61,240 bases of DNA. Source: Crocinitomicaceae bacterium. GTDB taxonomy: Bacteria > Bacteroidota > Bacteroidia > Flavobacteriales_D > Crocinitomicaceae. Below the pieces are notes generated by a model. The model searched no databases. It saw nothing but the letters and a program-made list of their open reading frames with translations, and had not been told where the DNA came from. A program made the translations under genes and the position numbers. Shown one piece after another: positions 16,003 to 28,445 of this stretch (the first letter of the stretch is position 1; every line of letters begins with the position of its first letter). The stretch is taken from assembly GCA_024643545.1 (NCBI GenBank), contig JAHEMR010000009.1:1-61240 (forward strand), read 5' to 3'.

Positions 16003-17268
16003 TTACTTTGAGAATGCGCGAATGGTGTTTTCAATGATTGACACGCAATCCATCAACTGTTCTTCAGTAATAACCAAAGGAGGTGCAAAGCGAATGATGT
16101 TTCCATGTGTCGGTTTCGCTAAAAGTCCATTTTCTTTTAATGCCACACATAAATTCCATGCGGTTTGGCTATCCGGAGAATCGTTCACGACAATCGCGTT
16201 TAACAATCCTTTTCCACGTACTTGAAGAATCAAATCATTCGTTTCAATGATGCGGTTCATTTCTTTTCGAAACAAGGAACCAAGTCTGCGCGCATTTTGA
16301 ATGAGGTTTTCTTCGTACACCACTTCTAAGGCTGCAATGGCTACTTTTGCAGCGATTGGATTTCCACCAAAGGTTGAACCGTGTTGTCCAGGTTTGATCA
16401 CTGTCATGATGTGGTCATCCGCCAAAACAGCAGAAACCGGATAAACTCCACCGGAAAGTGCTTTTCCCAAGATGAGAATATCAGGACGGTTGTAGGTTGC
16501 GGTTTGACGCTCACATTTGTTTTCACAGGAACAGTTTCCACAAACAGCGAGTAGACTTCCTGTGCGTGCGATTCCCGTTTGGACTTCATCCGCGATAAAC
16601 AGCACGTTGTTTTCCGTACATAGTCGTTTTGCTTCACTCAGGAAATGTTCGCCTGGTGTGTAAACTCCTGCTTCCCCTTGAATCGGTTCAACTAGAAATC
16701 CCGCTACATTTTCCCCTTTGATTACCGCTTCCAATGCAGCAATGTCATCGTAAGGAATGGAGATAAATCCAGCAGGGAAGGGTCCAAAATTCTGGTAAGA
16801 ATCTGGGTCACTCGAAAACGACACGATGGTTGTTGTGCGTCCGTGGAAGTTACCTTCACACACAATAATAACTGCTTCATTTTCTGCGATTCCTTTTTTC
16901 TCGTAAGCCCATTTGCGGCATAGTTTGATTGCGGTCTCCACAGCTTCAGCTCCGGTGTTCATAGGAAGCACTTTATCAAAACCGAATGTTTCTGTCACAA
17001 ATTTCTCGTAGTGTCCAAGTGAGTCATTGTAAAACGCACGAGATGTCAAAGCCAAAGTTTGTGCTTGGTCGATGAGTGCTTGCGTGATTTTCGGATGACA
17101 GTGTCCTTGGTTCACCGCAGAGTAAGCCGATAAAAAATCATAGTATTGTTTGCCGTCCACATCCCAAACATGTACGCCTTGACCTTTGGAAAGTACCACG
17201 GGCAACGGATGGTAGTTGTGTGCTCCGTACTGATCTTCTAATGCAATGTGTTGGGTAGATTGACTCAT
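16003..17268 (-). CDS. rocD: Ornithine aminotransferase
   Basis: PLP-dependent transfer of the delta-amino group of ornithine to 2-oxoglutarate, giving glutamate semialdehyde. The 421 residues fit the family: [28 protein letters not shown] opening, [11 protein letters not shown], the PLP-aspartate region [12 protein letters not shown], the PLP lysine in [10 protein letters not shown] and [12 protein letters not shown] start it at [10 protein letters not shown] (17268), downstream of a TATCTTTG box; the ATG at 17316 lies before that box. Between LLAV and RPDILILGK there is an inserted Cys cluster ([10 protein letters not shown]) that E. coli-type relatives lack. Confidence 0.92.
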   Translation of the reverse strand: MSQSTQHIALEDQYGAHNYHPLPVVLSKGQGVHVWDVDGKQYYDFLSAYSAVNQGHCHPKITQALIDQAQTLALTSRAFYNDSLGHYEKFVTETFGFDKVLPMNTGAEAVETAIKLCRKWAYEKKGIAENEAVIIVCEGNFHGRTTTIVSFSSDPDSYQNFGPFPAGFISIPYDDIAALEAVIKGENVAGFLVEPIQGEAGVYTPGEHFLSEAKRLCTENNVLFIADEVQTGIARTGSLLAVCGNCSCENKCERQTATYNRPDILILGKALSGGVYPVSAVLADDHIMTVIKPGQHGSTFGGNPIAAKVAIAALEVVYEENLIQNARRLGSLFRKEMNRIIETNDLILQVRGKGLLNAIVVNDSPDSQTAWNLCVALKENGLLAKPTHGNIIRFAPPLVITEEQLMDCVSIIENTIRAFSK

Positions 17269-17303
17269 AATGATTGGGTAATTGGGAATTCGTTCAAACG
17301 TTG

Positions 17304-17311
17304 CAAAGATA
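17304..17311 (-). promoter_or_regulatory. -7 box of the ornithine aminotransferase gene
   Basis: TATCTTTG on the minus strand, 35 nt before the start at 17268. It overlaps the codons of the longer in-frame start, which is therefore unlikely. Confidence 0.55.
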
Positions 17312-17372
17312 GGCAAAGGAAATGTGAAAATAAATTAACAAGAATTTTAAAATTCATATTCACATAATACAT

Positions 17373-17380
17373 TACATTTG
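17373..17380 (+). promoter_or_regulatory. -7 box directly before the small secreted protein gene
   Basis: TACATTTG ends 4 nt before the ATG at 17385. The predicted transcription start is at or next to the ATG, which implies little or no 5' leader. Confidence 0.5.
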
Positions 17381-17384
17381 TCTC

Positions 17385-17756
17385 ATGAAGCTGATTAGTC
17401 GTTTATGTTTGATTTTCTGCGCATTGAGTATTTTTACCAATGTGGCATTAGGTGGAACGTTGCTTTCGACAAAGAAATTGACATTTTCAGCTAAGCAAGA
17501 AAGTAAAACAATTGTCTTCCAAAAAGTAGTGGAAGACTTCCATTTAAATGCGACTGAGTTCGAAGAAGATGTTGAAATGGACGGAGATGAAGACCTAGAT
17601 TTTGATTTTCACTTCGTTTCTTATCACACTACTCCAACGACATTCCAATTCCAGTTTCCATTCTTCCATGCTTCGACGATAGGATTCAACCACATTGACT
17701 ATACGTCAATACGAAAAATACCGTTTTTCATTACTTATGAAAATTTTAGAATATAG
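17385..17756 (+). CDS. Small secreted acidic protein upstream of dabA
   Basis: A 123-residue protein I do not recognise. A signal peptide (MKLISRLCLIFCALSIFTNVALGG) is followed by a basic stretch, a very acidic segment (about 64-78: EDVEMDGDEDLDFDFHF) and an aromatic C-terminal half. No lipobox Cys follows the leader. It lies 53 nt before dabA on the same strand with its own -7 box, so it may be the first gene of the carbon-uptake operon. Its function is unknown. Confidence 0.65.
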   Translation: MKLISRLCLIFCALSIFTNVALGGTLLSTKKLTFSAKQESKTIVFQKVVEDFHLNATEFEEDVEMDGDEDLDFDFHFVSYHTTPTTFQFQFPFFHASTIGFNHIDYTSIRKIPFFITYENFRI

Positions 17757-17809
17757 AATCGATTTCGTATTGGCTTAAAAATCAATTGTATAACGAATTC
17801 TAAATTTCT

Positions 17810-20281
17810 ATGAATCACCCATTTCAACTTGAAAAAGTTGTTGAAGAATTAAAACACTTTTTACCTTCCCAAGCTCCTTTAAAGGACTTTATTCACCACA
17901 ATACCCTGCATGCTTTCCAGCATGATTCCTTTCACCTTGGATTGAAAAAATCAAACGAGATGTTCGGTTACAAGACGTATTTGCAATTGAGTGAATACCG
18001 TAAATTATTCGAGCAAGGAAAGATTAATGAAGGTGTATTGGATCGTTTCTTACCAAAGGAAGATCAAGCTATGTGGAAAACACGTTTGCTTTCTACAGAT
18101 TACAATGAACAAGTTAATCCGCGCATCGGAATGCTTCGTGCCAATTGGAAGTCGAAGTACAAATTAGATTTGGATGTTTACACGCATTCCACGTTGTTCA
18201 GAATTACCAGCAGTTACTTGGATCAAGGAATTTCAGTTTGGAGTTTTCCAATCAAGGATCTAGGCTTTTTAGATGCCATTCGACATTTGGAGTCAAATGG
18301 TAATGTCAGTTTCTTTCAAACCAAACGTGCGAAGGACTTATTGATGAAATCAGACCTTCGTTTGGAGGATTGCTTGCAGATTCTTGTTGGCAAGGAGGAC
18401 TTGTACGAACGTTATTTGTTCGACCAACAATTCGCCCATCCAGGATATGCGGGAATGGTTTCTGTACTATCTGGAAATGCCTCTGCACTCATTGATGAAA
18501 GAAAGATCGATTTGGTTGAATGGATGACCTTTGAGTGTTTATTGGAAATCGATTCGTTGGATGCCTATTTTGGCGAGATTTGGACACCAATTGGGATCAA
18601 AATGGAAGATGAAATTCCTGATTTATTTGGTCCAGTTGTGATGGATGAATTATCCGAAGTGAAACGCATTTGGCAAGAAGCCTATGAGTGGACCTATTAC
18701 AACGAAGTCTTGAACGGTCTAAAAGAAAAATCCATTGTGGAGGAGAAAAGTCCAGAGATGCAAGGTATTTTCTGTATTGATGACCGCGAATGTTCAATTC
18801 GTCGTTACATTGAAGAAGGACATCCAGGCGTACAAACTTTTGGGACAGCGGGATTCTTTGGTGTGGAATTTTATTTTCAACCTTATGGATCAACTTTTCG
18901 AACAAAGGTTTGTCCAGCACCCGTTACTCCAAAGTTCTTAATTAAAGAAATGGCGAATGATGCGAAGTCGGACAAGGAGTATCACTTTGATGCCCGTTCC
19001 TACGGACTTATTTTTGGTTGGATCCTTACCCATACAATGGGATTTTGGTCAGCGCTAAAATTAGCTTTGGCTATTTTTAAACCATCCTTGAATACGGTAG
19101 CTGTGTCATCAAGCGGTCATATGCATGAGAATTCCACGTTGTTTATTGAAAATCAAGGTGGAGAAACAACGGATGATGGATTGCAGGTTGGATTTTCCAT
19201 CGATGAAATGACAGACCGCATTCAAGCCTTGTTAATGAGTATTGGATTAAACAACACTTTTGCGCCGTTAATCTATGTCGTTGGACACGGTTCCAGTAGC
19301 TCGAACAATACACACTACGCAGGGTATGATTGCGGAGCTTGTTCTGGCCGTCCAGGTTCCGTAAATGCACGCGTGATTTGTCACATTGGGAATCATCCAG
19401 TGGTTCGCCAAAAATTAAAAGAGCGGGGCATTGATATCCCAGAAAGCACGCAATTTGTTCCGGTATTACACGATACTAGTCGCGATGAATTCATGTATTA
19501 CGATTTAGCAGTGTTGAGTGAACAAAATACTCAGAAACACCAAGTGAATAAGCGATTATTTGACCAAGCGTTGGATTTCAATGCAACCGAAAGATCGCGA
19601 AGATTTGTGGTGATGAATTCAAAAAAAGCAGTGAAAAAGGTACATAAAAACGTGAAATTACGTTCGGTATCCTTGTTCGAGCCAAGACCTGAATTGAACC
19701 ATGCAACTAATACCTTATGCATCGTCGGAAGGCGCTCTTTTTCTCGTGGATTGTTCTTGGACCGTCGTTCGTTCTTGAATTCATTTGATTACGAAGTTGA
19801 TCCAGAAGGTAAGTACTTACTAGGAATTCTCAATGCCGTTGCACCGGTTTGCGGTGGAATCAATTTGGAATATTATTTCTCACGCGTAGACAATCAAAAA
19901 CTGGGTGCGGGAACAAAACTACCTCACAACGTCATGGGACTTATTGCTGTTGCGAATGGAATCGACGGAGATTTCAGAACAGGATTACCAAGTCAGATGA
20001 TTGAAGTGCATGACCCAATGCGCTTGTTGGTTATTGTGGAACATTTCCCAGAAGTGGTATTGAAAACGATTCAAACGAATCCAGCAACCTATGAATGGTT
20101 CTTGAATAGTTGGGTAAATATCGTCGCATTCCATCCAATTGAAAAACAGTTTTATTTGTTTGCCAATGGCGCTTTCACACCTTATGATTTACCTCAAGAA
20201 CCGTTAGCACATGTTGACGATGCCATGAAGTTTGTCACAAGTGAATTTGAGAATTTACCAGTTGTAGAACTAACACATTAA
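17810..20281 (+). CDS. dabA: DabA (DUF2309), inorganic-carbon uptake subunit
   Basis: Soluble or peripheral subunit of the DAB complex, which is thought to take up CO2 and trap it as bicarbonate using the cation gradient. The 823-residue protein has the proposed beta-carbonic-anhydrase-like zinc site: C322 and D324 in FCIDDRECS, H493 in VVGHGSSSS and C508 in YDCGACSG. The C-to-D (2) and H-to-C (15) spacings equal those of the characterised Halothiobacillus protein. Family signatures HHNTLHAF (29-36) near the N-terminus and GHPGVQTFGTAGFFG are present. The next gene is the membrane partner DabB, 6 nt downstream. Confidence 0.93.
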   Translation: MNHPFQLEKVVEELKHFLPSQAPLKDFIHHNTLHAFQHDSFHLGLKKSNEMFGYKTYLQLSEYRKLFEQGKINEGVLDRFLPKEDQAMWKTRLLSTDYNEQVNPRIGMLRANWKSKYKLDLDVYTHSTLFRITSSYLDQGISVWSFPIKDLGFLDAIRHLESNGNVSFFQTKRAKDLLMKSDLRLEDCLQILVGKEDLYERYLFDQQFAHPGYAGMVSVLSGNASALIDERKIDLVEWMTFECLLEIDSLDAYFGEIWTPIGIKMEDEIPDLFGPVVMDELSEVKRIWQEAYEWTYYNEVLNGLKEKSIVEEKSPEMQGIFCIDDRECSIRRYIEEGHPGVQTFGTAGFFGVEFYFQPYGSTFRTKVCPAPVTPKFLIKEMANDAKSDKEYHFDARSYGLIFGWILTHTMGFWSALKLALAIFKPSLNTVAVSSSGHMHENSTLFIENQGGETTDDGLQVGFSIDEMTDRIQALLMSIGLNNTFAPLIYVVGHGSSSSNNTHYAGYDCGACSGRPGSVNARVICHIGNHPVVRQKLKERGIDIPESTQFVPVLHDTSRDEFMYYDLAVLSEQNTQKHQVNKRLFDQALDFNATERSRRFVVMNSKKAVKKVHKNVKLRSVSLFEPRPELNHATNTLCIVGRRSFSRGLFLDRRSFLNSFDYEVDPEGKYLLGILNAVAPVCGGINLEYYFSRVDNQKLGAGTKLPHNVMGLIAVANGIDGDFRTGLPSQMIEVHDPMRLLVIVEHFPEVVLKTIQTNPATYEWFLNSWVNIVAFHPIEKQFYLFANGAFTPYDLPQEPLAHVDDAMKFVTSEFENLPVVELTH

Positions 20282-20287
20282 TTGAAC

Positions 20288-22168
20288 ATGGAACTTACCT
20301 TTAAATTCTTCATACATTTTTTCATTCTATTGCCATTAGTGAGCTTTACTTTAAGCTTATTTATCCCCAAAAAGAATGAAAATACACTTTCAGTGTTGGC
20401 GTATACTTCTGTAGGACTTCAACTCTTGGTAAGCATATTCTTCACCTATCAATGGGCAAGACATGGTTTCCCCGAAATTGACCTCAAAGAGTTTTCCGTA
20501 TATCGAAATGGAAATTATGATTTCTATTTGGATTTTTATTTTGATAAAGTGACAATGGTTTACCTCTTATTGGGATCGTCATTAACGTTTTTAATCACTA
20601 TTTATTCAAGGTATTATCTGCATAGAGAAGAAGGATACAAGCGTTTCTTTAACACCATCTTGTTCTTTTTCCTTGGATTTATCATCATTATTTTTGCCGG
20701 TAACTTAGAGACCATGTTCATTGGCTGGGAAGTATTAGGGATTTCCTCCTTCTTGCTCATTGCCTTCTATCGCGATCGTTATTTGCCTGTGAAAAATGCG
20801 TTGAAGGTATTTTCAGTTTACCGAATCGGTGATGTTGGAATTATTCTTGCCATGTGGTTGTCTCATCATTTGTGGCATGAAAATATTTCCTTTTCGAAAT
20901 TGCACAATGCGGAATTGGTACATGACCACATTATGCAGAATTCCTTGGTTGGACTAGCAATCGCATTTATGTTTTACATATCAGCTGCAGCGAAATCAGC
21001 GCAATTGCCTTTTTCATCTTGGTTGCCACGTGCAATGGAAGGACCAACTCCATCGAGTGCAATCTTCTACGGATCACTTTCAGTGCATATTGGTGCCTTT
21101 TTGATGTTGCGAACCATTCACTTTTGGGAAAATCAAATTGTGTTTAAAGTATTTCTGATTTTCTCTGGATTATTAACAGCAGTGATTGCAACGTTTATTA
21201 GTCGGGTTCAAAGTTCGATTAAATCACAAATTGCTTATGCATCCATTGCCCAAATCGGATTAATTTTCATTGAAATTGCCCTTGGTTGGGAAGTATTTGC
21301 TTTAGTTCATATCGCAGGGAATGCTTTTCTACGCACGTACCAATTGTTAATTTCCCCGTCTGTGGTGAGTTACAAAATCCGGGAACAGTTTTATCACTTC
21401 AAACGCAAATCTGCCACCTTAGAAGATTCATGGCCGAAACGCTTTGAATATGCGTTTTACATCTTGAATTTGAAGGAATGGAACTTGGATAATTTGATGT
21501 ACAAAATCCTTTGGAATCCATTGAAGAAAATTGGTAGAAACTGGCAATTGTTGAATTTCAAATTCGTCTTTTACTTCATTGGATTTGTGATTTTTTCTGG
21601 TTTTATTTTAATCCAATTCAGGGATCAAATGCCGGCATTATTGCGCCACCAATTGCCATTTTTCTTTGCCTTTTCAGGATTCATGATTGTGGTAAAAGCA
21701 TTCACTGAAAAGGACAGCGTGCGCAAGAGTCTCACATTAATCATGTTGAACCATGTGGCTATTGCCATTGCCATTTCCTTCAACGAACATTATGACTTCA
21801 TGCACAATTTCTGGTATTTGAGTGGAATTGTTGTAAGTTGGTTACTTGGATTGCTTGTCATCAACTACCTACGCAACAAAGAAGAGTGGATTAGTTTGGA
21901 TCAATTTTATGGGCACGTGTACGAGCATCCAAAAGCAGCAATCGTTTTCTTGATTTGTTGTTTGGGACTAGCTGGTTTCCCAATTACACCTTCGTTTGTT
22001 GGAGAAGATTTAATTTTCTCTCACATCCATGAAGATCAAATTGCACTTGCCTTTTTTACAGCATTGAGTTTAGTTATTAACGGACTGGCAACAGTACGTA
22101 TATATGCACGTGTGTTTTTAGGGCCACACATCAAAACCTATCACGAAGTAGCAAAACGCTCTTCTTAA
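20288..22168 (+). CDS. dabB: DabB, NuoL-like membrane subunit of the DAB complex
   Basis: Polytopic membrane protein of the proton-antiporter (NuoL/MrpA) family, which couples cation flow to DabA. The 626 residues carry the family core: ETMFIGWEVLGISSFLLIAFYRDR, a lysine/arginine-rich helix near ALKVFSVYRIGD, KSAQLPFSSWLPRAMEGPTPSSAIFYG and SSIKSQIAYASIAQIG. I use the ATG at 20288; a TTG 6 nt earlier is in frame. Adjacency to dabA separates it from respiratory complex I, whose other genes are absent here. Confidence 0.9.
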   Translation: MELTFKFFIHFFILLPLVSFTLSLFIPKKNENTLSVLAYTSVGLQLLVSIFFTYQWARHGFPEIDLKEFSVYRNGNYDFYLDFYFDKVTMVYLLLGSSLTFLITIYSRYYLHREEGYKRFFNTILFFFLGFIIIIFAGNLETMFIGWEVLGISSFLLIAFYRDRYLPVKNALKVFSVYRIGDVGIILAMWLSHHLWHENISFSKLHNAELVHDHIMQNSLVGLAIAFMFYISAAAKSAQLPFSSWLPRAMEGPTPSSAIFYGSLSVHIGAFLMLRTIHFWENQIVFKVFLIFSGLLTAVIATFISRVQSSIKSQIAYASIAQIGLIFIEIALGWEVFALVHIAGNAFLRTYQLLISPSVVSYKIREQFYHFKRKSATLEDSWPKRFEYAFYILNLKEWNLDNLMYKILWNPLKKIGRNWQLLNFKFVFYFIGFVIFSGFILIQFRDQMPALLRHQLPFFFAFSGFMIVVKAFTEKDSVRKSLTLIMLNHVAIAIAISFNEHYDFMHNFWYLSGIVVSWLLGLLVINYLRNKEEWISLDQFYGHVYEHPKAAIVFLICCLGLAGFPITPSFVGEDLIFSHIHEDQIALAFFTALSLVINGLATVRIYARVFLGPHIKTYHEVAKRSS

Positions 22169-22194
22169 TTTTTTTTAACTTAAAATAAACGATT

Positions 22195-23796
22195 ATGAAA
22201 ATGAACATGCCTAAAGATGGATGGCAAGGATTAAAGGAGAATTTCTCTGCGGACGCATTGTCTGGCTTCCTTGTCTTTTTACTAGCACTTCCTTTAAGTT
22301 TAGGAATTGCTAAAGCGAGTGAATTCCCACCGATTTTTGGATTATTAACAGCCATGATTGGTGGTATTTTTGTCAGTTTTATTGCAGGATCCCCGCTTAC
22401 AATTAAAGGTCCAGCAGCTGGATTAATTGTAATTGTTGCAGGATCAGTTACGGAACTCGGACATGGAGATGCTGAGTTGGGTTGGCACCTCGCTTTAGGT
22501 GCAGTTGTTGTTGCAGGAGTTATTCAAGTACTTTTTGGTCTCTTGAAATTCGGTAAATTCAGTGATATTTTCCCTTTGTCCGCCGTGCATGGAATGTTAG
22601 CAGCCATTGGAATTATCATCATGAGTAAGCAAATCCATATTTTAGCGGGCATTTCTCCGTTAACACCAGAAGGAAAATCCATGGTTGAACCCCTTGAATT
22701 GCTTGCGTTATTAAAAACCACAATTCCAAATTTCTTCGTTCATAAGGAGGTTGCATTGATTGGGTTAACGTCACTAGCAATTGTATTTGGATGGCCAATG
22801 CTAAAAGTGAACTTCTTGAAGAAAATTCCTGCGCCACTTATGGTACTTCTTGTATCCATTCCAATGGCAATGGCATTTGGTTTGAAAAACACAGAGGACT
22901 TTAAGCCTTTACTTACTTTCGACAAAGGATTCTTTGATATTTTAGGTGTTAACGTAAGTTTTGATGGATTCCATCAAATGGGAACTTTCATCAAATTTGT
23001 GATCATGTTTGCTTTGGTAGGTAGTTTGGAAGCGTTATTAACCGTGAAAGCGATTGACATGATGGATCCTTTCAAGCGTAAATCAAATTACAATAAAGAT
23101 TTAATGGCTGTTGGATTAGGTAATATTATCGCCGGAATTTTTGGTGGACTTCCAATGATCTCAGAAGTTGCTCGTTCATCTGCCAATGTAAACAATGGTG
23201 GACGCACACGTTGGGCAAATTTATTTCATGGTATTTTTATTTTAATCTTCTTGATTTTTGCCGTTTCATTCAGTAATCTTATTCCAATGACTGCTTTAGC
23301 GGCGATGTTAATCGGAGTTGGTTGGAAGTTGGCGCATCCGAAAGAATTTGGACACATGTTTAAAATCGGACCAGATCAATTAGTGGTATTTTTAGTAACC
23401 ATTGTTGTAACCTTGGCGACTGACTTGTTATTAGGTATCGCAGCGGGAATCATTTTCAAAATCATCCTTCACTTATTCCGTGGAGTATCCATGAAAAGCA
23501 TCGTTAAATCGGAGTTCATGGTGGAAGGTAATGTCATTCATGTACACGGTTCAATCGTTTTCTCTAATTTCTTGAAACTTCAAGCGGCAATTCAAAATGT
23601 TGGATTTACTGAGCAAATTCATTTGGATGTGACTCAATGTAACTTCATCGATCACTCGTCCATTGAATCATTACATCACTTAGAAGCCGATTTTAAAGCT
23701 CAAGGTGGAATGCTCGACATTATTGGTTTAAACCACTTTGAAAATGTACACAATTCAACGCACCATTTAGCTGCACGAAAAAGAAAAATAAGATGA
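22195..23796 (+). CDS. SulP-family anion transporter with STAS domain
   Basis: A 533-residue secondary transporter. The SulP membrane core (about 15-420) is marked by SADALSGFLVFLLALPLSLGIAKASEFPP and TIKGPAAGLIVIVAGSV; the cytoplasmic STAS domain (about 430-533) has the VTQCNFIDHSSIESLHHL core. SulP proteins move sulfate or bicarbonate. Placement 26 nt after dabB, and before an overlapping gene, points to bicarbonate (or a related anion) in this operon; that is inference. The STAS phosphorylation-site serine pattern is retained. Confidence 0.9.
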   Translation: MKMNMPKDGWQGLKENFSADALSGFLVFLLALPLSLGIAKASEFPPIFGLLTAMIGGIFVSFIAGSPLTIKGPAAGLIVIVAGSVTELGHGDAELGWHLALGAVVVAGVIQVLFGLLKFGKFSDIFPLSAVHGMLAAIGIIIMSKQIHILAGISPLTPEGKSMVEPLELLALLKTTIPNFFVHKEVALIGLTSLAIVFGWPMLKVNFLKKIPAPLMVLLVSIPMAMAFGLKNTEDFKPLLTFDKGFFDILGVNVSFDGFHQMGTFIKFVIMFALVGSLEALLTVKAIDMMDPFKRKSNYNKDLMAVGLGNIIAGIFGGLPMISEVARSSANVNNGGRTRWANLFHGIFILIFLIFAVSFSNLIPMTALAAMLIGVGWKLAHPKEFGHMFKIGPDQLVVFLVTIVVTLATDLLLGIAAGIIFKIILHLFRGVSMKSIVKSEFMVEGNVIHVHGSIVFSNFLKLQAAIQNVGFTEQIHLDVTQCNFIDHSSIESLHHLEADFKAQGGMLDIIGLNHFENVHNSTHHLAARKRKIR

Positions 23797-24551
23797 AAAA
23801 GATACTTTTTCAAATCATTGTGATGGTGGGCATGGGAATGCCTGCCATGCTTTCGGCACAGAAAATCATTAGTCCACAAACGCATGGTTGGGCAATGTAT
23901 GTCGGGACGCACAAATTGACAGATAAGTTCAGTTTGATGACGGAATACCAATGGCGTCGAGCGGATGGTTTCAAGTCTTGGCAACAATCACTGCTTCGCT
24001 TTGGATTAGAATACAACCTGAATCCGAATGTTTCGCTAATGGCAGGATTTGCTTGGGTGAAAACCTTTCCTTACGGTGAACAACCGATACTTCATGAGTT
24101 TGATGAAAACCGTATTTTCGAACAGGTTAACTTGAAAAGCAAAATCGGAAATGTAGAGGTACAACACCGCTACCGTTTGGAACAACGTTTTTTGGAGCAA
24201 TATGCAACAGATGCATCGAATAACATCGTACAAGTGGATCCGGTTTTTCGCAACCGACTTCGCTATAGAGCTATGGCTATGATTCCCTTATCAAGAAAAG
24301 AATTAACCGACAATACCTTATTTATGAACGTGAATGATGAGGTCTTTTTAGGATTTGGTTCTGGAATCGGAAAGAACATCTTGGATCAAAATCGCTTCAT
24401 CGCTGCTTTGGGATGGCGTTTTGATAAGAATTTCAATGTTCAAGTGGGATATCTGAATCAATTCGTTGTAAAAACAGATGGATTAAAAATGGAACGGAAC
24501 CACACCCTGTGGATTTCTACCACCTATAATTTGGATTTTACTAAAAAATAA
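23793..24551 (+). CDS. DUF2490 outer-membrane protein
   Basis: A 252-residue protein with a signal peptide ending LSAQ, followed by antiparallel amphipathic strands as in DUF2490: SLMTEYQWRRADGFKSWQQSLLRFGLEYNLNPNVSLMAGFAWV, HRYRLEQRF and a final aromatic strand ending TTYNLDFTKK. The start overlaps the SulP stop by 4 nt (ATGA), and a strong terminator follows, so it is the last gene of the dab operon. It may be a porin-like barrel for the anion; its function is not established. Confidence 0.83.
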   Translation: MKKILFQIIVMVGMGMPAMLSAQKIISPQTHGWAMYVGTHKLTDKFSLMTEYQWRRADGFKSWQQSLLRFGLEYNLNPNVSLMAGFAWVKTFPYGEQPILHEFDENRIFEQVNLKSKIGNVEVQHRYRLEQRFLEQYATDASNNIVQVDPVFRNRLRYRAMAMIPLSRKELTDNTLFMNVNDEVFLGFGSGIGKNILDQNRFIAALGWRFDKNFNVQVGYLNQFVVKTDGLKMERNHTLWISTTYNLDFTKK

Positions 24552-24574
24552 AATTCAATGCTCTCCAAGTAAAA

Positions 24575-26886
<2,312 letters not shown>

Positions 26887-26894
<8 letters not shown>

Positions 26895-27924
26895 GCAATT
26901 GGAACGATCAGTGGCCAATGACTTTCTAAAGTCTCTTGGTACAAAAGTCCAGCGGATAAGCCTATTAAAAGGTGGCCTCATACACAAAACATTCTTAGTG
27001 GAGGCAATGAACGATGCGTACTTTGTCTTACAGGGAGTAAACACGCATGTGTTTAGCAATCCAAACTTGGTGGTGCTGAATCAGCTACGAATTTCACAGT
27101 TTTTGACTCAAAATGGGTATCCGAAAACATGTTTGACCTTATTGAAAAACGCAGATGGAAGTTATTTACTTCAAGATCAAAAAGGACAAACTTGGCGCAT
27201 GTTTCACGCCATTCATCCAAGCAAAAGCCTGGAGGTATTAAGCAAACATTCTCAGGCCTTCGAAGCAGCAAAAGCATTGAGTGAATTTCATTTTTTCTTG
27301 AAGGATTTTCCGATGGATCAATTGAAAGAAAGCATCCCTGGATTTTTGGATTTTAAAAAGCGTAAGAAGGATTACCAACATTCTTTGAAAGTAGCCATAC
27401 CATATCGCTTCACGCAAGCGAATCAAATAATCCAGAAATTGGGGGAACACGAGGGAGTCCTCAATCGCTACTTACAACTCCTTCCAAAATTACCCAAGCG
27501 CATCATCCATGCGGATCCTAAATTGAGTAATTTTTTGTTTAACGCCAGTGGTGAAGGTGTTTGTGCCATTATTGATTGGGATACGATTATGACAGGCAGT
27601 ATATTGTATGATTTAGGGGACATGATTCGTTCGTTTTGTCAAGTGGGAACAGAAGATAGTCAACAAGAAAAAACATTCAATCCTCAGATTTTAAAAGAGT
27701 TATTAACAGGGTATTTTGAAGGACAAATGAATGATTGCTTGAGTGAACTAGAACGAGAAAATATCTTACTTGGTGCAAAGGCAGTCATTTATATTCAAGG
27801 ACTTCGTTTTTTAAGCGATTATTTGATCGGTGATCAATATTATTGGGTTGAGGATGAAAACCATAACCTACGCCGCGCGCGTAATCAATTGCAGATGTTA
27901 GAAGAAATCTGTTTATTGGACTAA
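26887..27924 (+). CDS. NahK-like N-acetylhexosamine kinase (APH family)
   Basis: A 345-residue kinase of the aminoglycoside-phosphotransferase fold. Catalytic loop: H208-x-D210 with N215 in IIHADPKLSNFLF; metal site D230-x-D232 in IIDWDTI. The FVLQGVNTHVFSNPNLVVLN segment matches the LQxIN-xxVFxxP-xxxxxN signature of NahK-type kinases, which make N-acetylhexosamine 1-phosphate. I use the ATG at 26887, overlapping the nucleotidyltransferase stop by 8 nt; a longer frame opens at 26785 but would overlap by over 100 nt. Its stop is 2 nt from the convergent kdsC stop. Confidence 0.83.
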
Positions 27925-27926
27925 AA

Positions 27927-28445
27927 TCACCATTGAAAAGCTAAATCACTCATCCATTTCCCTTGCACGCGCAAAGTTTGTTCAATGATATCTCGGACAC
28001 AGGTTTTACCTCCGTCAAATGGACTCTGATAATCTACCACATTTTTCACATCGCTGACCGCATCTTGTGGACAAGCAGAAAGACCTGCAACTTTTAATAC
28101 CGGAATATCAGGAATGTCATCACCCATATAGGCAATTTCTTGATCTGTTAGCTTAAACTCCGTTTTGATTTCCTCGTAACAAATCAACTTGCTATGTGCA
28201 CTTAGGTATACACGATTCATGCCGAGTCCGAGTAACCGATCCCTTACTTCTGTTGAATGTCCTCCAGTTATCGCAAAGATTTTGTAGCCCATTTTTGCTG
28301 CGTATTGCACGGCATATCCATCTTTTGAATTAAAGGCACGAACAATTTCATCCTTCAGCAAATAAACCTTTCCATCAGTGAAAACACCATCCACATCGAA
28401 AATAAAAGTGTTTATGTTGTTTAGCGCATGTTTGTAACTAGTCAT
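27927..28445 (-). CDS. KdsC-like HAD phosphatase
   Basis: A 172-residue HAD phosphatase without a cap domain, the size of KdsC (3-deoxy-D-manno-octulosonate 8-phosphate phosphatase), which acts in Kdo synthesis for lipopolysaccharide. Motif I is FDVDGVFTDG, motif II AITGG, and motif III/IV YMGDDIPDIPVL. Its start overlaps the DUF2520 stop by 8 nt, giving the run secA-DUF2520-kdsC on one strand. The gene symbol is probable but other sugar-phosphate substrates are possible. Confidence 0.85.
   Translation of the reverse strand: MTSYKHALNNINTFIFDVDGVFTDGKVYLLKDEIVRAFNSKDGYAVQYAAKMGYKIFAITGGHSTEVRDRLLGLGMNRVYLSAHSKLICYEEIKTEFKLTDQEIAYMGDDIPDIPVLKVAGLSACPQDAVSDVKNVVDYQSPFDGGKTCVRDIIEQTLRVQGKWMSDLAFQW

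Noticed and set aside
20288..22168. NuoL of respiratory complex I
   Set aside because: No other nuo genes are present, and the gene is 6 nt after dabA, which identifies it as DabB.
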